The position numbers were made by a program, and so were the translations under genes. Below, one piece after another: positions 58,101-63,509 of a DNA stretch of 64,000 nucleotides. This stretch comes from Platanthera guangdongensis. Its lineage: Eukaryota > Streptophyta > Magnoliopsida > Asparagales > Orchidaceae. The stretch spans positions 233,236,646 through 233,300,645 of the forward strand of contig CM077163.1 of NCBI GenBank assembly GCA_039583875.1, in the 5' to 3' direction. Under the pieces are notes generated by a model. The model had not been told where the DNA came from and did not search any database. It was given only the letters and a program-made list of their open reading frames with translations. Position 1 is the first letter of the stretch; each line of letters begins with the position of its first letter.

Positions 58101-60598
58101 ACTTGTGACGGGTGGGGCTTAAGGGGTAAAATGGTGGCATGGCCCATTTGACACCTTTAATCACATCACAAGACATGTAAAGGTCACACTTTCCAATACA
58201 GACAACAAAATGAAATATCAAGTGTAAATAAATAACTGCATTCATATTACTTAGAAATAAAACATGTGCTACTTAGAAATAAAACATGTGCTAACTCATT
58301 AAAGTGATGACCAACATTTGATGTGTACAAGAGAATTACTTGACAGGAAACTTAAATACAAGAAGAGTTAGTTATAGGTAGTCAACAAGCAATACAAAGG
58401 AAAAAAATAAAATATTTGTTACTCACTGCAAATCTAAGAAGAAGGCATGATTTGCCAACACCAGAGTCTCCAATAAGCAAAAGCTTGAACAGATAATCAC
58501 TGCCAGAAACAGAGTACCATTAAATATGATTTCTTTTGATATATTATTTTCACAATATAAAATAAAAACTAGACCCCTTCTCTTCTCCCTCTTACGCTCT
58601 CAAAATCTATAAATAGTAGTATTTGTCAAGTTGTAAATATCTAATCATGTAGATGAAATCTTATTTTCTTCATGCACACTTCCTCTCTATGTAAAATGCC
58701 TCCAAAGTGTGAGTGTATAACCCTTTAGCAACAGACTTCTAAGGAAAGAGAATGTGATGACGTGGCAAAGAGCTTCACATGTGGACTATCAGTTTGTGAA
58801 TTTTGCATGACAACAAACTTGGCCAATATTTCATTACCAAGTTGTCTGAAATCTCGATTCGTTGCTTTTATTTCTTAAAAATTTCACAATTTTAGAATAA
58901 AATTCAATTTGATTTAATCAATAACTTATGTTTTTCATATCACATACAATTCTCATTTAAGTATTTCACAGTTTTAGAATAAAATTCAATTGAATTTAAT
59001 CAATAACTCATGCTTTCATCACATACAATTCTCATTTAAGTATTTCACAGTTTTAGAATAAAATTCAATTGAATTTAATCAATAACATATGTTTTTCATA
59101 TGACAAACTATTCTCATTTATGTATTTAATTTGCCACCATCATTTTAGTAGCAAATAAGGGGAAATCCTATTTAAAAGATTTTTTCTAATTTGTAGGTGC
59201 ATAGCTAGTTGTTTTAATTTTTATGAATAACAAATAAACTTAAACTGAATTAAAATTTTCTTCCAAGTATTCCTATCATCTCTCTTAAGCACTAATTAAA
59301 CGTTCATGTCATTTAATTATTTGACCTCCAAAAAGAATCACGCACTTTATGTTTCAATATTTCTTTTTTGCACAAATGCATTTAAGTATTCTTATCAATT
59401 AAATTTAAAATCCCAAGCCTTATGAAACTTTTAAATTTTTCAATGTTTACTATATTCACCTAAAATTTCGACTTCACATTCATAATTAGTCGTATTTCCT
59501 TAGTCCATTGTGATCCTAGGTCCTGCATTTTTAAATATTTTTTTGTTCACTCTAAATTGTTTTAATCCATGACCATGCATAATAGTCATCCTTATCAAAC
59601 TAGATTCCAATTACCACATTACTGGGCTTTTCAAACTAGATTCCAATTACAACTTTGGCATACTGCCAACAATTCTTCTTTCATGGACACTTTCCATCCA
59701 GAGTGAGACAATGATTTTCCATATTCATTGATGAGAATAATAATAGGGGAAGAAAAGTAAAACCGGGTAGAAAGCGTAACAGTATGTGCTTAACAGAAGA
59801 TACAATTTGAGACAAGAAGAAAGGGAGGGATAAGGAATAGTGTGAGGGTGAGGAAGGAATAAGTACATCCAGGGCATGGTCTTTGTAGAATTATTTAGAC
59901 TCAAAAAGGTTGTTGTAGGGGTGACAAATTTGGTGAATCCGCTTAGTTATTATGATGTAATCAAAATTAGAAAAGATGATAAACTTGCAATGGTCTAACG
60001 GGAGTCGGGGGGAGCTTTAATGGCATTCAACTTGTTGGCAATCGGTTTTTAAGGTCTCTTCCTATGCATGTTTAGGTGTAAAGGACAAAAGGGATGTGTC
60101 TTTCACAATCAAATACTACCAAATTCAGATCAAAATATTACCCACCGATAGAATTTTACAGGATATGAATGATGCTCGATTAAACAAAATATTGCTATCC
60201 AAACGGAAGAAGGAAACCAAACAATAGCCACCAATTCAGACAAAACATCTTCGTTTTTAATCCAAACTGTTTACGAGAGCCACAACAAACATAGGCCAAT
60301 TGAGTCATAAATCAGCATACAGCCACGCCACCTGAACCACAAACGCCGACTAGAAATAGCATCTAAACCCTAGATCTGACACCGTAGAAGCAGATCTCGA
60401 CAAACAAATGCTCAAAATCACATTAAAATCAAACATTAGCCCGATCCACCTCAAAACTAAGAAGAGAAACACAACTAAATCGCTCCAAGCTTACACTAGA
60501 TGTTTCCCTCTATGTCCAGACATATATAAACGCAATAGAAACCCCAAACATCCCAAATTACAAAATGGACATCGAAGAACTTACTACTCGGGATTCAT
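22068..60598 (-). CDS. RABD2: Rab GTPase, RABD2/Rab1 class, 8 exons over 38.5 kb
   Basis: Small GTPase that in plants and fungi (Ypt1/Rab1) directs ER-to-Golgi vesicle traffic, cycling between cytosol and membrane. Spliced exons (minus strand): 60598-60585, 58499-58427, 57704-57657, 57569-57522, 34726-34655, 34573-34418, 33662-33559, 22164-22068. They total 612 nt and give 203 residues, the usual family length, and every junction has GT/AG and a matching phase. Motifs: GDSGVGKS (15-22), switch I ISTIG with Thr40, WDTAGQE (62-68), NKND (121-124), ETSAK (149-153) and C-terminal CCSS, whose two cysteines (200-201) are the geranylgeranylation site. Intron 4 is 22,795 bp and intron 7 is 11,394 bp, both enlarged by transposons. 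A degraded second copy of exon 8 lies inside intron 7. The protein looks fully functional if splicing across the transposons works. Confidence 0.93.
22562..22631. mobile_element. MITE, left part only (interrupted)
   Basis: Begins GGGTTCGTTTGGCACGG after TAA (22559-22561) and matches the MITE start at 27423. The match stops at 22631, where an LTR terminus starts. Confidence 0.75.
23616..24590 (+). CDS. Transposon-borne ORF with probable short introns
   Basis: Starts with [11 protein letters not shown] about 75 bases downstream of a TATA box (gctataaatac near 23538). The first frame runs to GTAATC (donor near 23806). A TTTTGCAG acceptor near 23870 continues into [14 protein letters not shown] second GTGAGC/TTGCAG pair (about 24100-24164) leads to a segment with a helical, acidic run around [19 protein letters not shown]. 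The frame then breaks near 24440, and the [14 protein letters not shown] segment continues in another frame. The C-terminal half resembles coiled-coil tails of hypothetical proteins in plant LTR elements. Function unknown. Either a spliced antisense ORF or a decayed one. Confidence 0.45.
25167..25619 (+). CDS. Plant-transposon-type domain ORF, interrupted by gap
   Basis: Starts with [12 protein letters not shown] downstream of a TATA box (ccctataaatagg at 25036). It contains [14 protein letters not shown] and [14 protein letters not shown], a pattern I associate with the 'putative plant transposon protein' domain found in the antisense region of Gypsy-like elements. It runs to about residue 150, where the frame shifts (after FSLTCSEAV). 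The sequence is then lost in the N gap at 25672. Role unknown. It is not a host gene as far as I can judge. Confidence 0.5.
   Translation: MGGGGGDVDGRSKCAWTFSEHDFPRAVITEREYLEALGDHIPAGFSARRPEEGEKINDLSRNELAIPLAHFEVGLRLPLWPEVRQVLKYFRVVLGQMTPNSIAVMMGFACFLREERVEFSLTCSEAVLLQGESRRDGLLLQRPPQGARDS
25672..26171. other. Assembly gap, exactly 500 N
   Basis: A run of exactly 500 N, a conventional size for a gap of unknown length. The flanking contigs carry near-duplicate sequence (21.4-22.6 and 26.3-27.5 kb). Confidence 0.99.
26275..27495. repeat. Duplicated segment, copy B (adjacent to gap)
   Basis: Second copy of 21410-22631. Differences are mainly short indels, for example extra T in T-runs, lost AT pairs and dropped bases in the Rab exon. 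This resembles unpolished sequence or a decayed allele. It continues past the copy A breakpoint, so it shows the MITE without the Gypsy-like insertion. Confidence 0.85.
26928..27028 (-). pseudogene. RABD2: Second, frameshifted copy of RABD2 exon 8
   Basis: Keeps the TTTCAG acceptor and starts with MAS. The frame then breaks by small indels ([14 protein letters not shown]..., then [11 protein letters not shown]), so the tail loses the CC prenylation cysteines and runs on past the normal stop. It lies closer to exon 7 than the intact copy, so as assembled it would compete for splicing. It may be an assembly or allelic artefact. Confidence 0.85.
27423..27586. mobile_element. MITE, left half (split by Copia-1)
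   Basis: Begins GGGTTAGTTTGGCACGG after TAA (27420-27422). The body continues to the Copia-1 target duplication ATTTT (27582-27586). The right half resumes at 33222. Confidence 0.75.
27587..28290 (-). repeat. Copia-1 3' LTR (704 bp)
   Basis: Left LTR. It contains five 17-bp units (cggcgagtgcgggctct type) at about 27811-27900 and lacks the TATA box present in the other LTR. Confidence 0.95.
27811..27900 (+). repeat. 17-bp tandem repeat, five units, in Copia-1 3' LTR
   Basis: Unit cggcgagtgcgggctct, five near-identical copies. The 5' LTR has only three (about 32766-32820), a clean two-unit difference since insertion. Confidence 0.9.
28291..28304 (-). promoter_or_regulatory. Polypurine tract of Copia-1
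   Basis: Reads TTTGAGGGGGAGTT on the minus strand, directly before the 3' LTR. The stop codon of the RNase H frame (28300-28302) lies inside it. Confidence 0.9.
28300..32477 (-). pseudogene. Copia-1 gag-pol, frameshift plus three stops
   Basis: Starts at ATG 32477 ([14 protein letters not shown]). Gag with a UBN2-like region leads to an RG/Q-rich basic stretch and zinc knuckle [14 protein letters not shown]. Next come protease ([11 protein letters not shown]), integrase ([42 protein letters not shown]), RT ([19 protein letters not shown]) and RNase H ([18 protein letters not shown]). Breaks: an 8-bp tandem duplication at about 32046-32061 shifts the frame in gag. In-frame stops lie at 29791-29793 (TAG), 29608-29610 (TAA) and 29179-29181 (TAG), all between integrase and RNase H. 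The final frame ends at 28300. Replication would need help in trans. Confidence 0.95.
32523..32538 (-). promoter_or_regulatory. Copia-1 primer binding site
   Basis: Reads TGGTATCAGAGCCAGG on the minus strand, two bases inside the 5' LTR. Complementary to the 3' end of initiator tRNA-Met, standard for plant Copia elements. Confidence 0.93.
32541..33221 (-). repeat. Copia-1 5' LTR (681 bp) with TATA box
   Basis: Right LTR. Contains CCTATATAAAGG on the minus strand (about 33074-33085), the probable promoter TATA. Has three 17-bp units where the 3' LTR has five. Confidence 0.95.
33222..33289. mobile_element. MITE, right half (after Copia-1)
   Basis: Resumes after Copia-1 with the ATTTT duplication and ends CACCGAACAATCC followed by TAA (33290-33292). 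This gives the MITE matching TAA target duplications when the Copia-1 insertion is disregarded. Confidence 0.65.
33290..33558. other. Rab intron 7 sequence next to exon 7
   Basis: Ordinary AT-rich intron sequence. Nothing else seen. Confidence 0.5.
33559..33662 (-). CDS. RABD2: RABD2 exon 7
   Basis: 104 nt encoding [10 protein letters not shown], the ETSAK motif and AADIKN plus two bases of Arg. Acceptor AATCAG, donor GTGAGA opening the 11.4-kb intron 7. Confidence 0.95.
33663..34417. other. Rab intron 6
   Basis: 755 bp, AT-rich, with no inserted element that I recognise. Confidence 0.7.
34418..34573 (-). CDS. RABD2: RABD2 exon 6 (NKND guanine motif)
   Basis: 156 nt encoding [11 protein letters not shown] through VSYETGK, with the base-recognition motif NKND at residues 121-124. 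Many relatives have NKCD at this place. Acceptor CGCAG, donor GTGATT. Confidence 0.95.
34655..34726 (-). CDS. RABD2: RABD2 exon 5 (switch II)
   Basis: 72 nt encoding [10 protein letters not shown] and [11 protein letters not shown], including the catalytic Gln67. Acceptor GGAACAG, donor GTAAGC. Confidence 0.95.
34960..35478 (+). pseudogene. RTE-type LINE reverse transcriptase fragment, left part
   Basis: Decayed plus-strand coding with the RTE pattern. It has IKDEDNK near 34970, KKMHK (RTE 'LKKMKKGKA' region) near 35119, then [18 protein letters not shown] around 35270-35330 (matching the 'IFKNKGDVQ..NYRGIKL' block), and a 'FG...' block near 35410. Frames shift repeatedly. The sequence stops at the Copia-2 target site AAATC and resumes on the other side. 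Confidence 0.8.
35479..36106 (+). repeat. Copia-2 5' LTR (628 bp)
   Basis: TATA box CCTATAAATAGG at about 35653-35664, followed by a purine-rich leader with repeated GAGAGA and then GC-rich 'gctcgcgca' words. Confidence 0.95.
36109..36122 (+). promoter_or_regulatory. Copia-2 primer binding site
   Basis: TGGTATCAGAGGGA, two bases after the 5' LTR. Complementary to initiator tRNA-Met except at its 3' end, where GCC is replaced by GGG. Confidence 0.88.
36160..40314 (+). pseudogene. Copia-2 gag-pol polyprotein with one stop codon
   Basis: One frame from ATG 36160 to TGA 40312-40314, interrupted only by TAA at 39565-39567. Order: gag ([13 protein letters not shown] at residue 14 on), an RG-rich basic tract (about 230-285), zinc knuckle [14 protein letters not shown] (about 298-311), protease [11 protein letters not shown] (about 355), integrase HHCC ([18 protein letters not shown]) and core ([25 protein letters not shown]), then RT ([20 protein letters not shown]) and RNase H ([18 protein letters not shown]). 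The stop separates RT from RNase H. In Copia-1 the integrase segment reads QNGVVERKN, so Ser in ESKN here is an extra departure next to the catalytic Glu. Copia elements express gag-pol as one protein cleaved by the internal protease. Confidence 0.95.
40310..40324 (+). promoter_or_regulatory. Copia-2 polypurine tract
   Basis: TTTGAGGGGGAGTTT directly before the 3' LTR, overlapping the gag-pol stop codon as in Copia-1. Confidence 0.9.
40325..40954 (+). repeat. Copia-2 3' LTR (630 bp)
   Basis: Near-identical to 35479-36106, with about 11 substitutions, a lost T and a 3-bp insertion (gagaaggagg). Confidence 0.95.
40955..41002 (+). pseudogene. RTE LINE reverse transcriptase fragment, right part
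   Basis: After Copia-2 the LINE resumes with [14 protein letters not shown], matching the RTE palm block 'VFIDLEKAYDRV'. It stops at about 41002, where an old Copia LTR fragment starts. Confidence 0.75.
41003..42247 (-). pseudogene. Old Copia element: RT/RNase H and 3' LTR remnant
   Basis: Minus-strand remnants. [27 protein letters not shown] and VYFDDIIIT at 41706-41506. Next is the [15 protein letters not shown] block (41467-41213), then the [16 protein letters not shown] region (41253-41080). An LTR-like end at about 41003-41065 (gaagccacaaatcttagatt) matches 50588-50660. Many frame breaks. The part upstream, integrase and gag, lies at 47.7-49.7 kb beyond the Copia-3 insertion. Confidence 0.8.
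42248..42431 (+). repeat. Copia-3 5' LTR (184 bp)
   Basis: Starts TATTGGAAAAGCCC and ends CTATCAACA. TATA-like CCTATATATTTG at about 42360. Confidence 0.94.
42432..42447 (+). promoter_or_regulatory. Copia-3 primer binding site
   Basis: TGGTATCAGAGCCAGG immediately follows the LTR with no spacer. Complementary to initiator tRNA-Met. Confidence 0.95.
42448..43258 (+). repeat. Copia-3 leader with degenerate GCGGACTGC repeats
   Basis: About 0.8 kb between primer site and gag, C/T-rich. The word GCGGACTGC recurs at least eight times together with tccgct words. Long open frames occur in several phases because of the composition, but they lack starts or motifs that would make them credible proteins. 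Confidence 0.75.
43259..44659 (+). CDS. Copia-3 gag-protease frame, stopped before integrase
   Basis: The open frame can start at 43217. I prefer ATG 43259 ([10 protein letters not shown]), which lies closer to the homologous part. The gag core ([18 protein letters not shown], then [13 protein letters not shown]) belongs to the retrotransposon UBN2/gag-polypeptide type. The zinc knuckle is [14 protein letters not shown]. Protease follows with [12 protein letters not shown]. The frame ends with TGA at 44657-44659, just before the HHCC zinc finger of integrase (CRLGHAPL follows in the same frame). In Copia elements gag, protease, integrase and RT form one protein, so this is a truncated product. 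Confidence 0.85.
   Translation: MSSNDSTTAQPPADHVAPLELRDELRITTIFLSGKSNFIPWVHSVRRVLQAKGLARHLTQCSPTPPTDDWLRNDGRVQTWILNSVEGEPYQMIMYHETAKAMWDELHSLYSGKDSLQHLFDIITDLQALDVGKALDMTSFVARAKTLTEAWIHHQPATTDLAAQRAQKEAVCIAMIIARVPPHLHSIRAQVLASPTTPSFSDVCSMLLRVPPPPEAPAPPSPALLQQALPPLLPQPSFTRGGRTGSRGRGRGGRGRPKCTYCGRDGHTEAVCHKKHGYPPRPPTVAVADSSPPTGTDLEALRLQLQQLHGLLNPPFASIASTSHAGIVSTSTTGSACLSSGSRWILDSGATHHITSMRPPQFSAAAHPPSITVANGALVPVSGCADLFLPPSLSLRSVLYGSASPFNLLSVGRITTDMNCFITFTSSGFLIQDRQTRITIGRGRLQNGLYLLDVSPTSLSSVSSSD
44660..47220 (+). pseudogene. Copia-3 integrase-RT-RNase H, multiple breaks
   Basis: Integrase: [33 protein letters not shown] and QNGVAERKN (44660-45433), ending in TGA after SRTQKGYV. The same frame resumes with a proline-rich linker and RT start ([13 protein letters not shown]) until a frameshift near 46040. 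RT then continues in another frame ([27 protein letters not shown]) to a TAG near 46368. The palm motif reads VYVDIIITG with one Asp, where family members have YVDD. RNase H ([19 protein letters not shown]) ends with TAG after ERTKHI at 47196, and the tail to 47390 is still readable. The element cannot be autonomous. Confidence 0.92.
47372..47554 (+). repeat. Copia-3 3' LTR (183 bp)
   Basis: Preceded by the purine tract GCGGGGGAG (47363-47371). Begins TATTGG and ends CAACA, followed by the GTGTC duplication. Confidence 0.94.
47555..50670 (-). pseudogene. Old Copia element: integrase, gag and 5' LTR remnant
   Basis: Minus-strand remnants that precede the part at 41.0-42.2 kb. Integrase C-terminal region at 48130-47700 ([38 protein letters not shown]). 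Gag-like block at 49652-49200 ([23 protein letters not shown]). A degenerate primer site (TTTGGTATC) near 50588 adjoins an LTR end at 50590-50665 that matches 41003-41065. Heavily decayed. Copia-3 is inserted between integrase and RT. Confidence 0.75.
50760..51440 (-). repeat. Dispersed repeat, copy 2a (5' half)
   Basis: Minus-strand counterpart of about 4790-5480: the promoter-like block (ccgtcgatggtgggatg complement near 51360), the TTATAAATATTG block, the 'gtgacgactcctagg' block near 51245 and the C-rich leader down to about 50836. The downstream half is missing here. Confidence 0.7.
51441..51870. other. Spacer between the two repeat halves
   Basis: Mixed sequence without recognisable features. 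Confidence 0.35.
51871..52612 (-). repeat. Dispersed repeat, copy 2b (3' half)
   Basis: Minus-strand counterpart of about 5380-6000: the C-rich leader with 'ctggatctgggctggaatgc' complement near 52492, the CGGTGAGTCACTTG donor-like junction near 52245, and the ttggtttggatcttatattt block near 52200. The piece 52478-52610 also duplicates 50836-50970, so 2a and 2b come from two tandem copies with a deletion. Confidence 0.7.
52615..52745 (+). repeat. 42-bp tandem repeat
   Basis: The phrase aattataccaccattta occurs four times. Two full 42-bp units follow one another (aattatacc...aaactggc), flanked by shorter partial units. Confidence 0.9.
52746..54060 (+). other. C-rich, G-poor stretch without gene
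   Basis: About 1.3 kb in which the plus strand is strikingly poor in G and rich in C and A/T. Open frames (for example 52981-53301) are Ser/Pro/Thr/Leu-rich as expected from composition and show no domain. Origin unknown, perhaps the interior of a transposon. Confidence 0.45.
54061..55560. other. No gene recognised; possibly retroelement interior
   Basis: A 75-codon open frame at 54154-54381 ([11 protein letters not shown]...) has no similarity that I recognise. The rest is AT-rich. Confidence 0.35.
55570..57060 (+). mobile_element. Putative 3' or solo LTR preceded by a polypurine tract
   Basis: AAAGGGGGAGA at 55570-55580 is a classical polypurine tract and is followed by TTGTGAAGGCAC, an LTR-like start. 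About 440 bases further is a TATA-like CTATAAATATGAC (near 56021), then a purine-rich leader, as in LTR promoters. The right end is not fixed: a CCAACACACAA near 57030 is a candidate. No coding domains remain. Confidence 0.5.
57061..57521. other. Rab intron 4, part next to exon 4
   Basis: AT-rich intron sequence, nothing else seen. Confidence 0.5.
57522..57569 (-). CDS. RABD2: RABD2 exon 4
   Basis: 48 nt encoding [16 protein letters not shown] between acceptor TTGCAG and donor GTGAGT. The donor opens the 22.8-kb intron 4. Confidence 0.95.
57657..57704 (-). CDS. RABD2: RABD2 exon 3 (switch I)
   Basis: 48 nt encoding [16 protein letters not shown], with effector-region Thr40. Acceptor ATAG, donor GTAAGT. 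Confidence 0.95.
57705..58426. other. Rab intron 2 with a 22-bp tandem duplication
   Basis: 722-bp intron. At 58249-58270 and 58271-58292 the unit acttagaaataaaacatgtg(ct) is duplicated perfectly. Confidence 0.85.
58427..58499 (-). CDS. RABD2: RABD2 exon 2 (P-loop)
   Basis: 73 nt after a CTGGCAG acceptor. Completes Tyr5 and encodes DYLFKLLL and the P-loop GDSGVGKSC, ending in LLLRFA before GTGAGT. Confidence 0.95.
58881..59123. repeat. Tandem repeat of about 82 bp, three units, in Rab intron 1
   Basis: Units at 58881-58962, 58963-59041 and 59042-59123 share atttcaca(a/g)ttttagaata and end ttctcattta(a/t)gt. Units 2 and 3 are closest over their first half. Confidence 0.9.
59124..60584. other. 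Rest of Rab intron 1
   Basis: AT-rich. Part of the region may be 5' UTR intron. No other gene seen. Confidence 0.5.
60585..60598 (-). CDS. RABD2: RABD2 exon 1 (14 nt)
   Basis: Encodes MNPE plus the first two bases of Tyr5, followed by donor GTAAGT (GT at 60583-60584). This tiny first coding exon is typical of plant RABD2 genes. The phase matches exon 2 exactly. Confidence 0.92.
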
Positions 60599-60834
60599 GA
60601 TAACAGATCAAAGGCACCACCAGCGTTCCGGCTACTGCGCTCTCTCCGGCGTGATTCCCGACGCTGAAAGCTTCACCTGGAAAAGGATTCGGAACAAACC
60701 GGCGATCAAATCGATGCAAAAAAGACGGATCCAGAGATGGGAAGAGATCGCGGATGTTGAAATGGTGGAGCGAGGTTGAGAAGGCCGAACTCCACAATTT
60801 TGAGGAACAACGGGATCCCTAAAATTATAAAAGC
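60599..60834 (-). promoter_or_regulatory. RABD2: Rab 5' leader and possible core promoter
   Basis: Upstream of the ATG the minus strand shows a CT-rich leader (about 60599-60790), then GGCTTTTATAATTTTAGGG at 60818-60836, which could serve as a weak TATA box. A CCAG|GTGAAG near 60680 is a possible leader-intron donor but is unproven. Confidence 0.4.
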
Positions 60835-61137
60835 CGCGTGCGGTTGAATTTCTAATAAATTACAAATAACGCTTAATATTTTCATTGGAATTTCTTTGCC
60901 TTTTGCGATTCTAATAGGAATCCTTTCTGTAATTATCGTATTGTTAAATAATTATATTATTATTGTTTAATTATTATTTTATTTCGCTTATCCAAATTTT
61001 AGGCTGCCGTTATTAATCACGGCTCTACCTCGCCCCGTTCAAAGGGATGCTGCTTCTCTCTTCCTTCTAAAGTATTTATTATAGGGATTATAAAATATTA
61101 TTCTGATTTTTATAAGAAATATTACTACTATTTATCT

Positions 61138-61326
61138 GGCTTCATCCGATGGAAAAGGAGTGTTCAAAATGGAGGGGGAGGTTCATTTGTTTATTTTTTG
61201 AGGGGTTTCTCAAGGCGGACGGACGGGTGGAAACGGAACAAATGCCGCCAGAGATTTATTTGTTTACCCGCCTTCCGGCAGTGTTTGCTCAAAACGGAGC
61301 AGCGAAATGCCCAAACAAATAGAGCC
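61138..61326. mobile_element. MITE, internally deleted copy in Rab promoter
   Basis: Starts GGCTTCATCC and ends CAAATAGAGCC. Shares long blocks with the element at 61428-61647 (tttctcaaggcggacgg, tttacccgccttccgg) but lacks part of the left side. Flanking bases do not match. Confidence 0.7.
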
Positions 61327-61427
61327 CAAGTGAGTACTTTTTAAATTTAAAAATGATTAAAGACTTCTGATTTTTGATTCAAGAAAAATATTCATTGCAT
61401 GTGTGAATAATTATTCACAATGAGTAA

Positions 61428-61647
61428 GGCTTCATTTGCTTCGGCGGTGGCGGATTGATCCGGCGGGTGAAAACGGAGTGTTCAAAACGGAGGGGGGAGG
61501 TGACTGCTCCAAACGAAATTTTTTGGGGCGTTTCTCAAGACGGGCGGGTGGAAACGGAGCAAACGCCGCCGGAGATTCATTTGTTTACCCGCCTTCCGGC
61601 GGCGTTTGCTCAAAATGGAGCACCGAAACTCCCAAACAAATAGAGCC
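61428..61647. mobile_element. Tourist-like MITE with TAA target duplication, Rab promoter
   Basis: Left end GGCTTCATTTGCTTCGG and right end CCAAACAAATAGAGCC are inverted repeats. TAA occurs at 61425-61427 and 61648-61650. Body of 220 bp with repeated 'aaaacggag' and 'gcgtttgctc' words. It lies about 0.8-1.0 kb upstream of the Rab start, close to a second copy. Confidence 0.82.
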
Positions 61648-61650
61648 TAA

Positions 61651-62097
61651 GAAAAATTGGTTCCTTGAATACTGGAAGTAATGGCGGGTCCCAATACATC
61701 CATATGCAATAGCTGTGATGGAGCGCTCTCCAAGTGGACTCTTTTGGAACTCCTTGTCATGTGCTTCCCAATGATACAACTTTCCAAGCTTCATTTTGGG
61801 TCCGTTTGAGAGGATTTATTTTCATGTCATGCGATTACGATCGCATAAATCGAGCCTTAATTTTTGGACACCTCCCTTTTCAAATATTCCTGCAGGTCAT
61901 TTTGAATTAATTGTCCAATGCTTAACAAACTATACTGTAATTGAGGCACATACACCACATTTGTTATTGTTTTAGGAATTCCTTGTGGATTAAGGACGTT
62001 TACATCACCCTTGATGGGGTCCTTTTGAAATGATCCGGATTACGGGTAGTCAAACCGTCCACATCCTTTGATGGAGGAAGTGGGGAACAAAGTCAAC
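61651..62097. other. Intergenic, no gene recognised
   Basis: A GGGTCCGTTTGAGAGG phrase at about 61799 resembles MITE termini, but no partner end was found. Nothing coding. Confidence 0.4.
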
Positions 62098-63119
62098 TGT
62101 TATTTTGATGCTCAGTTGAACCCGGTCCAGGACCGGTTCAATTTTTTAGTTATATGCCTATATATATTGTCTTGCACAGGGAAACCCGATTCATCGATCA
62201 CTTTTCTAACCTAATCCACCGAAGACATCGGGAGAAAAGCTGGGCGGAGGAAGAGGCGACATCGAGCATGGCGACATCGACGGCGTTTGAGGGGTTCTTC
62301 TCCAGCGATTTCATCGGGCAAAGGAGGAGCGGCGTGCGAAGCTTTCCAGCGATCTCTTCACTCCGATCGCGGGTGCGGCTTCTTGCGAAAGGAGGAGCGG
62401 CGACATCTTGGAGATCTGGAGCGGCGGCAAGGGCCCGATCTTGGGCAGCGAAGGCCTCTTCTCCGGCGACAGCGACGCAGCGGCAAGCCCGGTCGAGGGC
62501 TTCTTCTTCTCCGGCGACAGCGAGGAGATCGGCCCGATCTAGGGCTACATAGGTCCGGCCATCCTTGGGATCCGGCGGTGGCAAGATTGGGCAGAAGCGG
62601 TTTCTTCTCCGGCGACATCAGGGATCAAGATCCAGCGACAGCGAGGTTCGGCTCCGGCAGCGGCAAGATTGGCAGAGGTGTTCCCTTCTTCTCCGGCGAC
62701 GTCAGGCTGCGGCAGTCTCTTGACGGCAGCGTCTAGGGGAGGGGCGGCTGGCAAAAAGGGGGCTTTTTAAAAATCGCGACACTGATCAGAGGCGGAGGAC
62801 AGCAGTGCCTAGGGGAGTTTTTCTTCCCTCTCTTTTTCCTTGTTGTTCTTGTTTTTTCCTATACTAGGTTAGTGTCGATCCGCTGAGGATCGTTGAGTGG
62901 CTGTGTTGTAATCGGATAATTTTTCGTTTAGTGGATCCGACGCGCTCTCCCCGTGGATGTAGGAGCTTAACTCCGAACCACGTAAATCTCTTGTGTTTGT
63001 GGTGTTTTGGAATTTCGTTCTGTGATTGTTTGGTGCGCGCCATTATTTGCTCAAGTTGCTTCCGTTGCTATTGTCCGCGACGAGTTCCGTACTCGCGGGC
63101 CGGTGCCAATTGCACAACA
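62098..63119 (+). repeat. LTR of a Tnt1/Tork-like Copia element
   Basis: The right edge is well placed: ...GCACAACA at 63119, then a primer site. The left edge is inferred from TGTTATTTTGATG at 62098. The centre (62300-62750) is GC-rich with repeated 'ttctccggcgac' words. Overlapping open frames there are compositional. Confidence 0.65.
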
Positions 63120-63121
63120 AT

Positions 63122-63137
63122 TGGTATCAAAGCCAGG
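63122..63137 (+). promoter_or_regulatory. Primer binding site of the Tnt1/Tork-like element
   Basis: TGGTATCAAAGCCAGG, a one-base variant of the initiator-Met complementary site, two bases after the LTR end. Confidence 0.85.
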
Positions 63138-63166
63138 TTCGTTCTTCGGACCAGTGAGCAAATTCA

Positions 63167-63509
63167 ATGGCGGCCAAATTTGAGATTCCAAAATACGATG
63201 GCAAGATTGATTTCGGCCTTTGGCAAAAGCGCATAAAGGCCGTACTCGTGCAGCAGGGACTTCACAAGGCACTCCTTGGACAGGAGAAGGCCAAGGTGAA
63301 GGACGATGACGAGTGAGGATGAGCTGGATCTCAAGGCCATCAGCACCATACAGCTGTGCTTGGCAGATGAGGTCATGTACAATGTAGTCGAGGCGCAGAC
63401 TACCGCAGATCTATGGAAAAGGCTCGAAGAACTTTATATGTCCAAATCGCTTACGAATAAGCTATATGTTAAGAAACAACTGTATAGCTTGAGGATGTCC
63501 GAGGGAACG
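63167..63509 (+). pseudogene. Copia gag fragment, frameshifted and truncated
   Basis: ATG at 63167 opens with MAAKFEIPKYDGKIDFGLWQ, typical of Tnt1/Tork gag. A TGA at 63314-63316 ends the first frame. The following segment (LDLKAISTIQLCLADEV, LWKRLEELYMSKSL, YVKKQLYSLRMSEGT) continues gag in another frame. Homology stops at 63509, where another LTR-like sequence begins. Confidence 0.9.

Noticed and set aside
62154..62754. Overlapping open frames of 69-149 codons in the terminal LTR
   Set aside because: GC-rich LTR composition, multiple frames and no domain.
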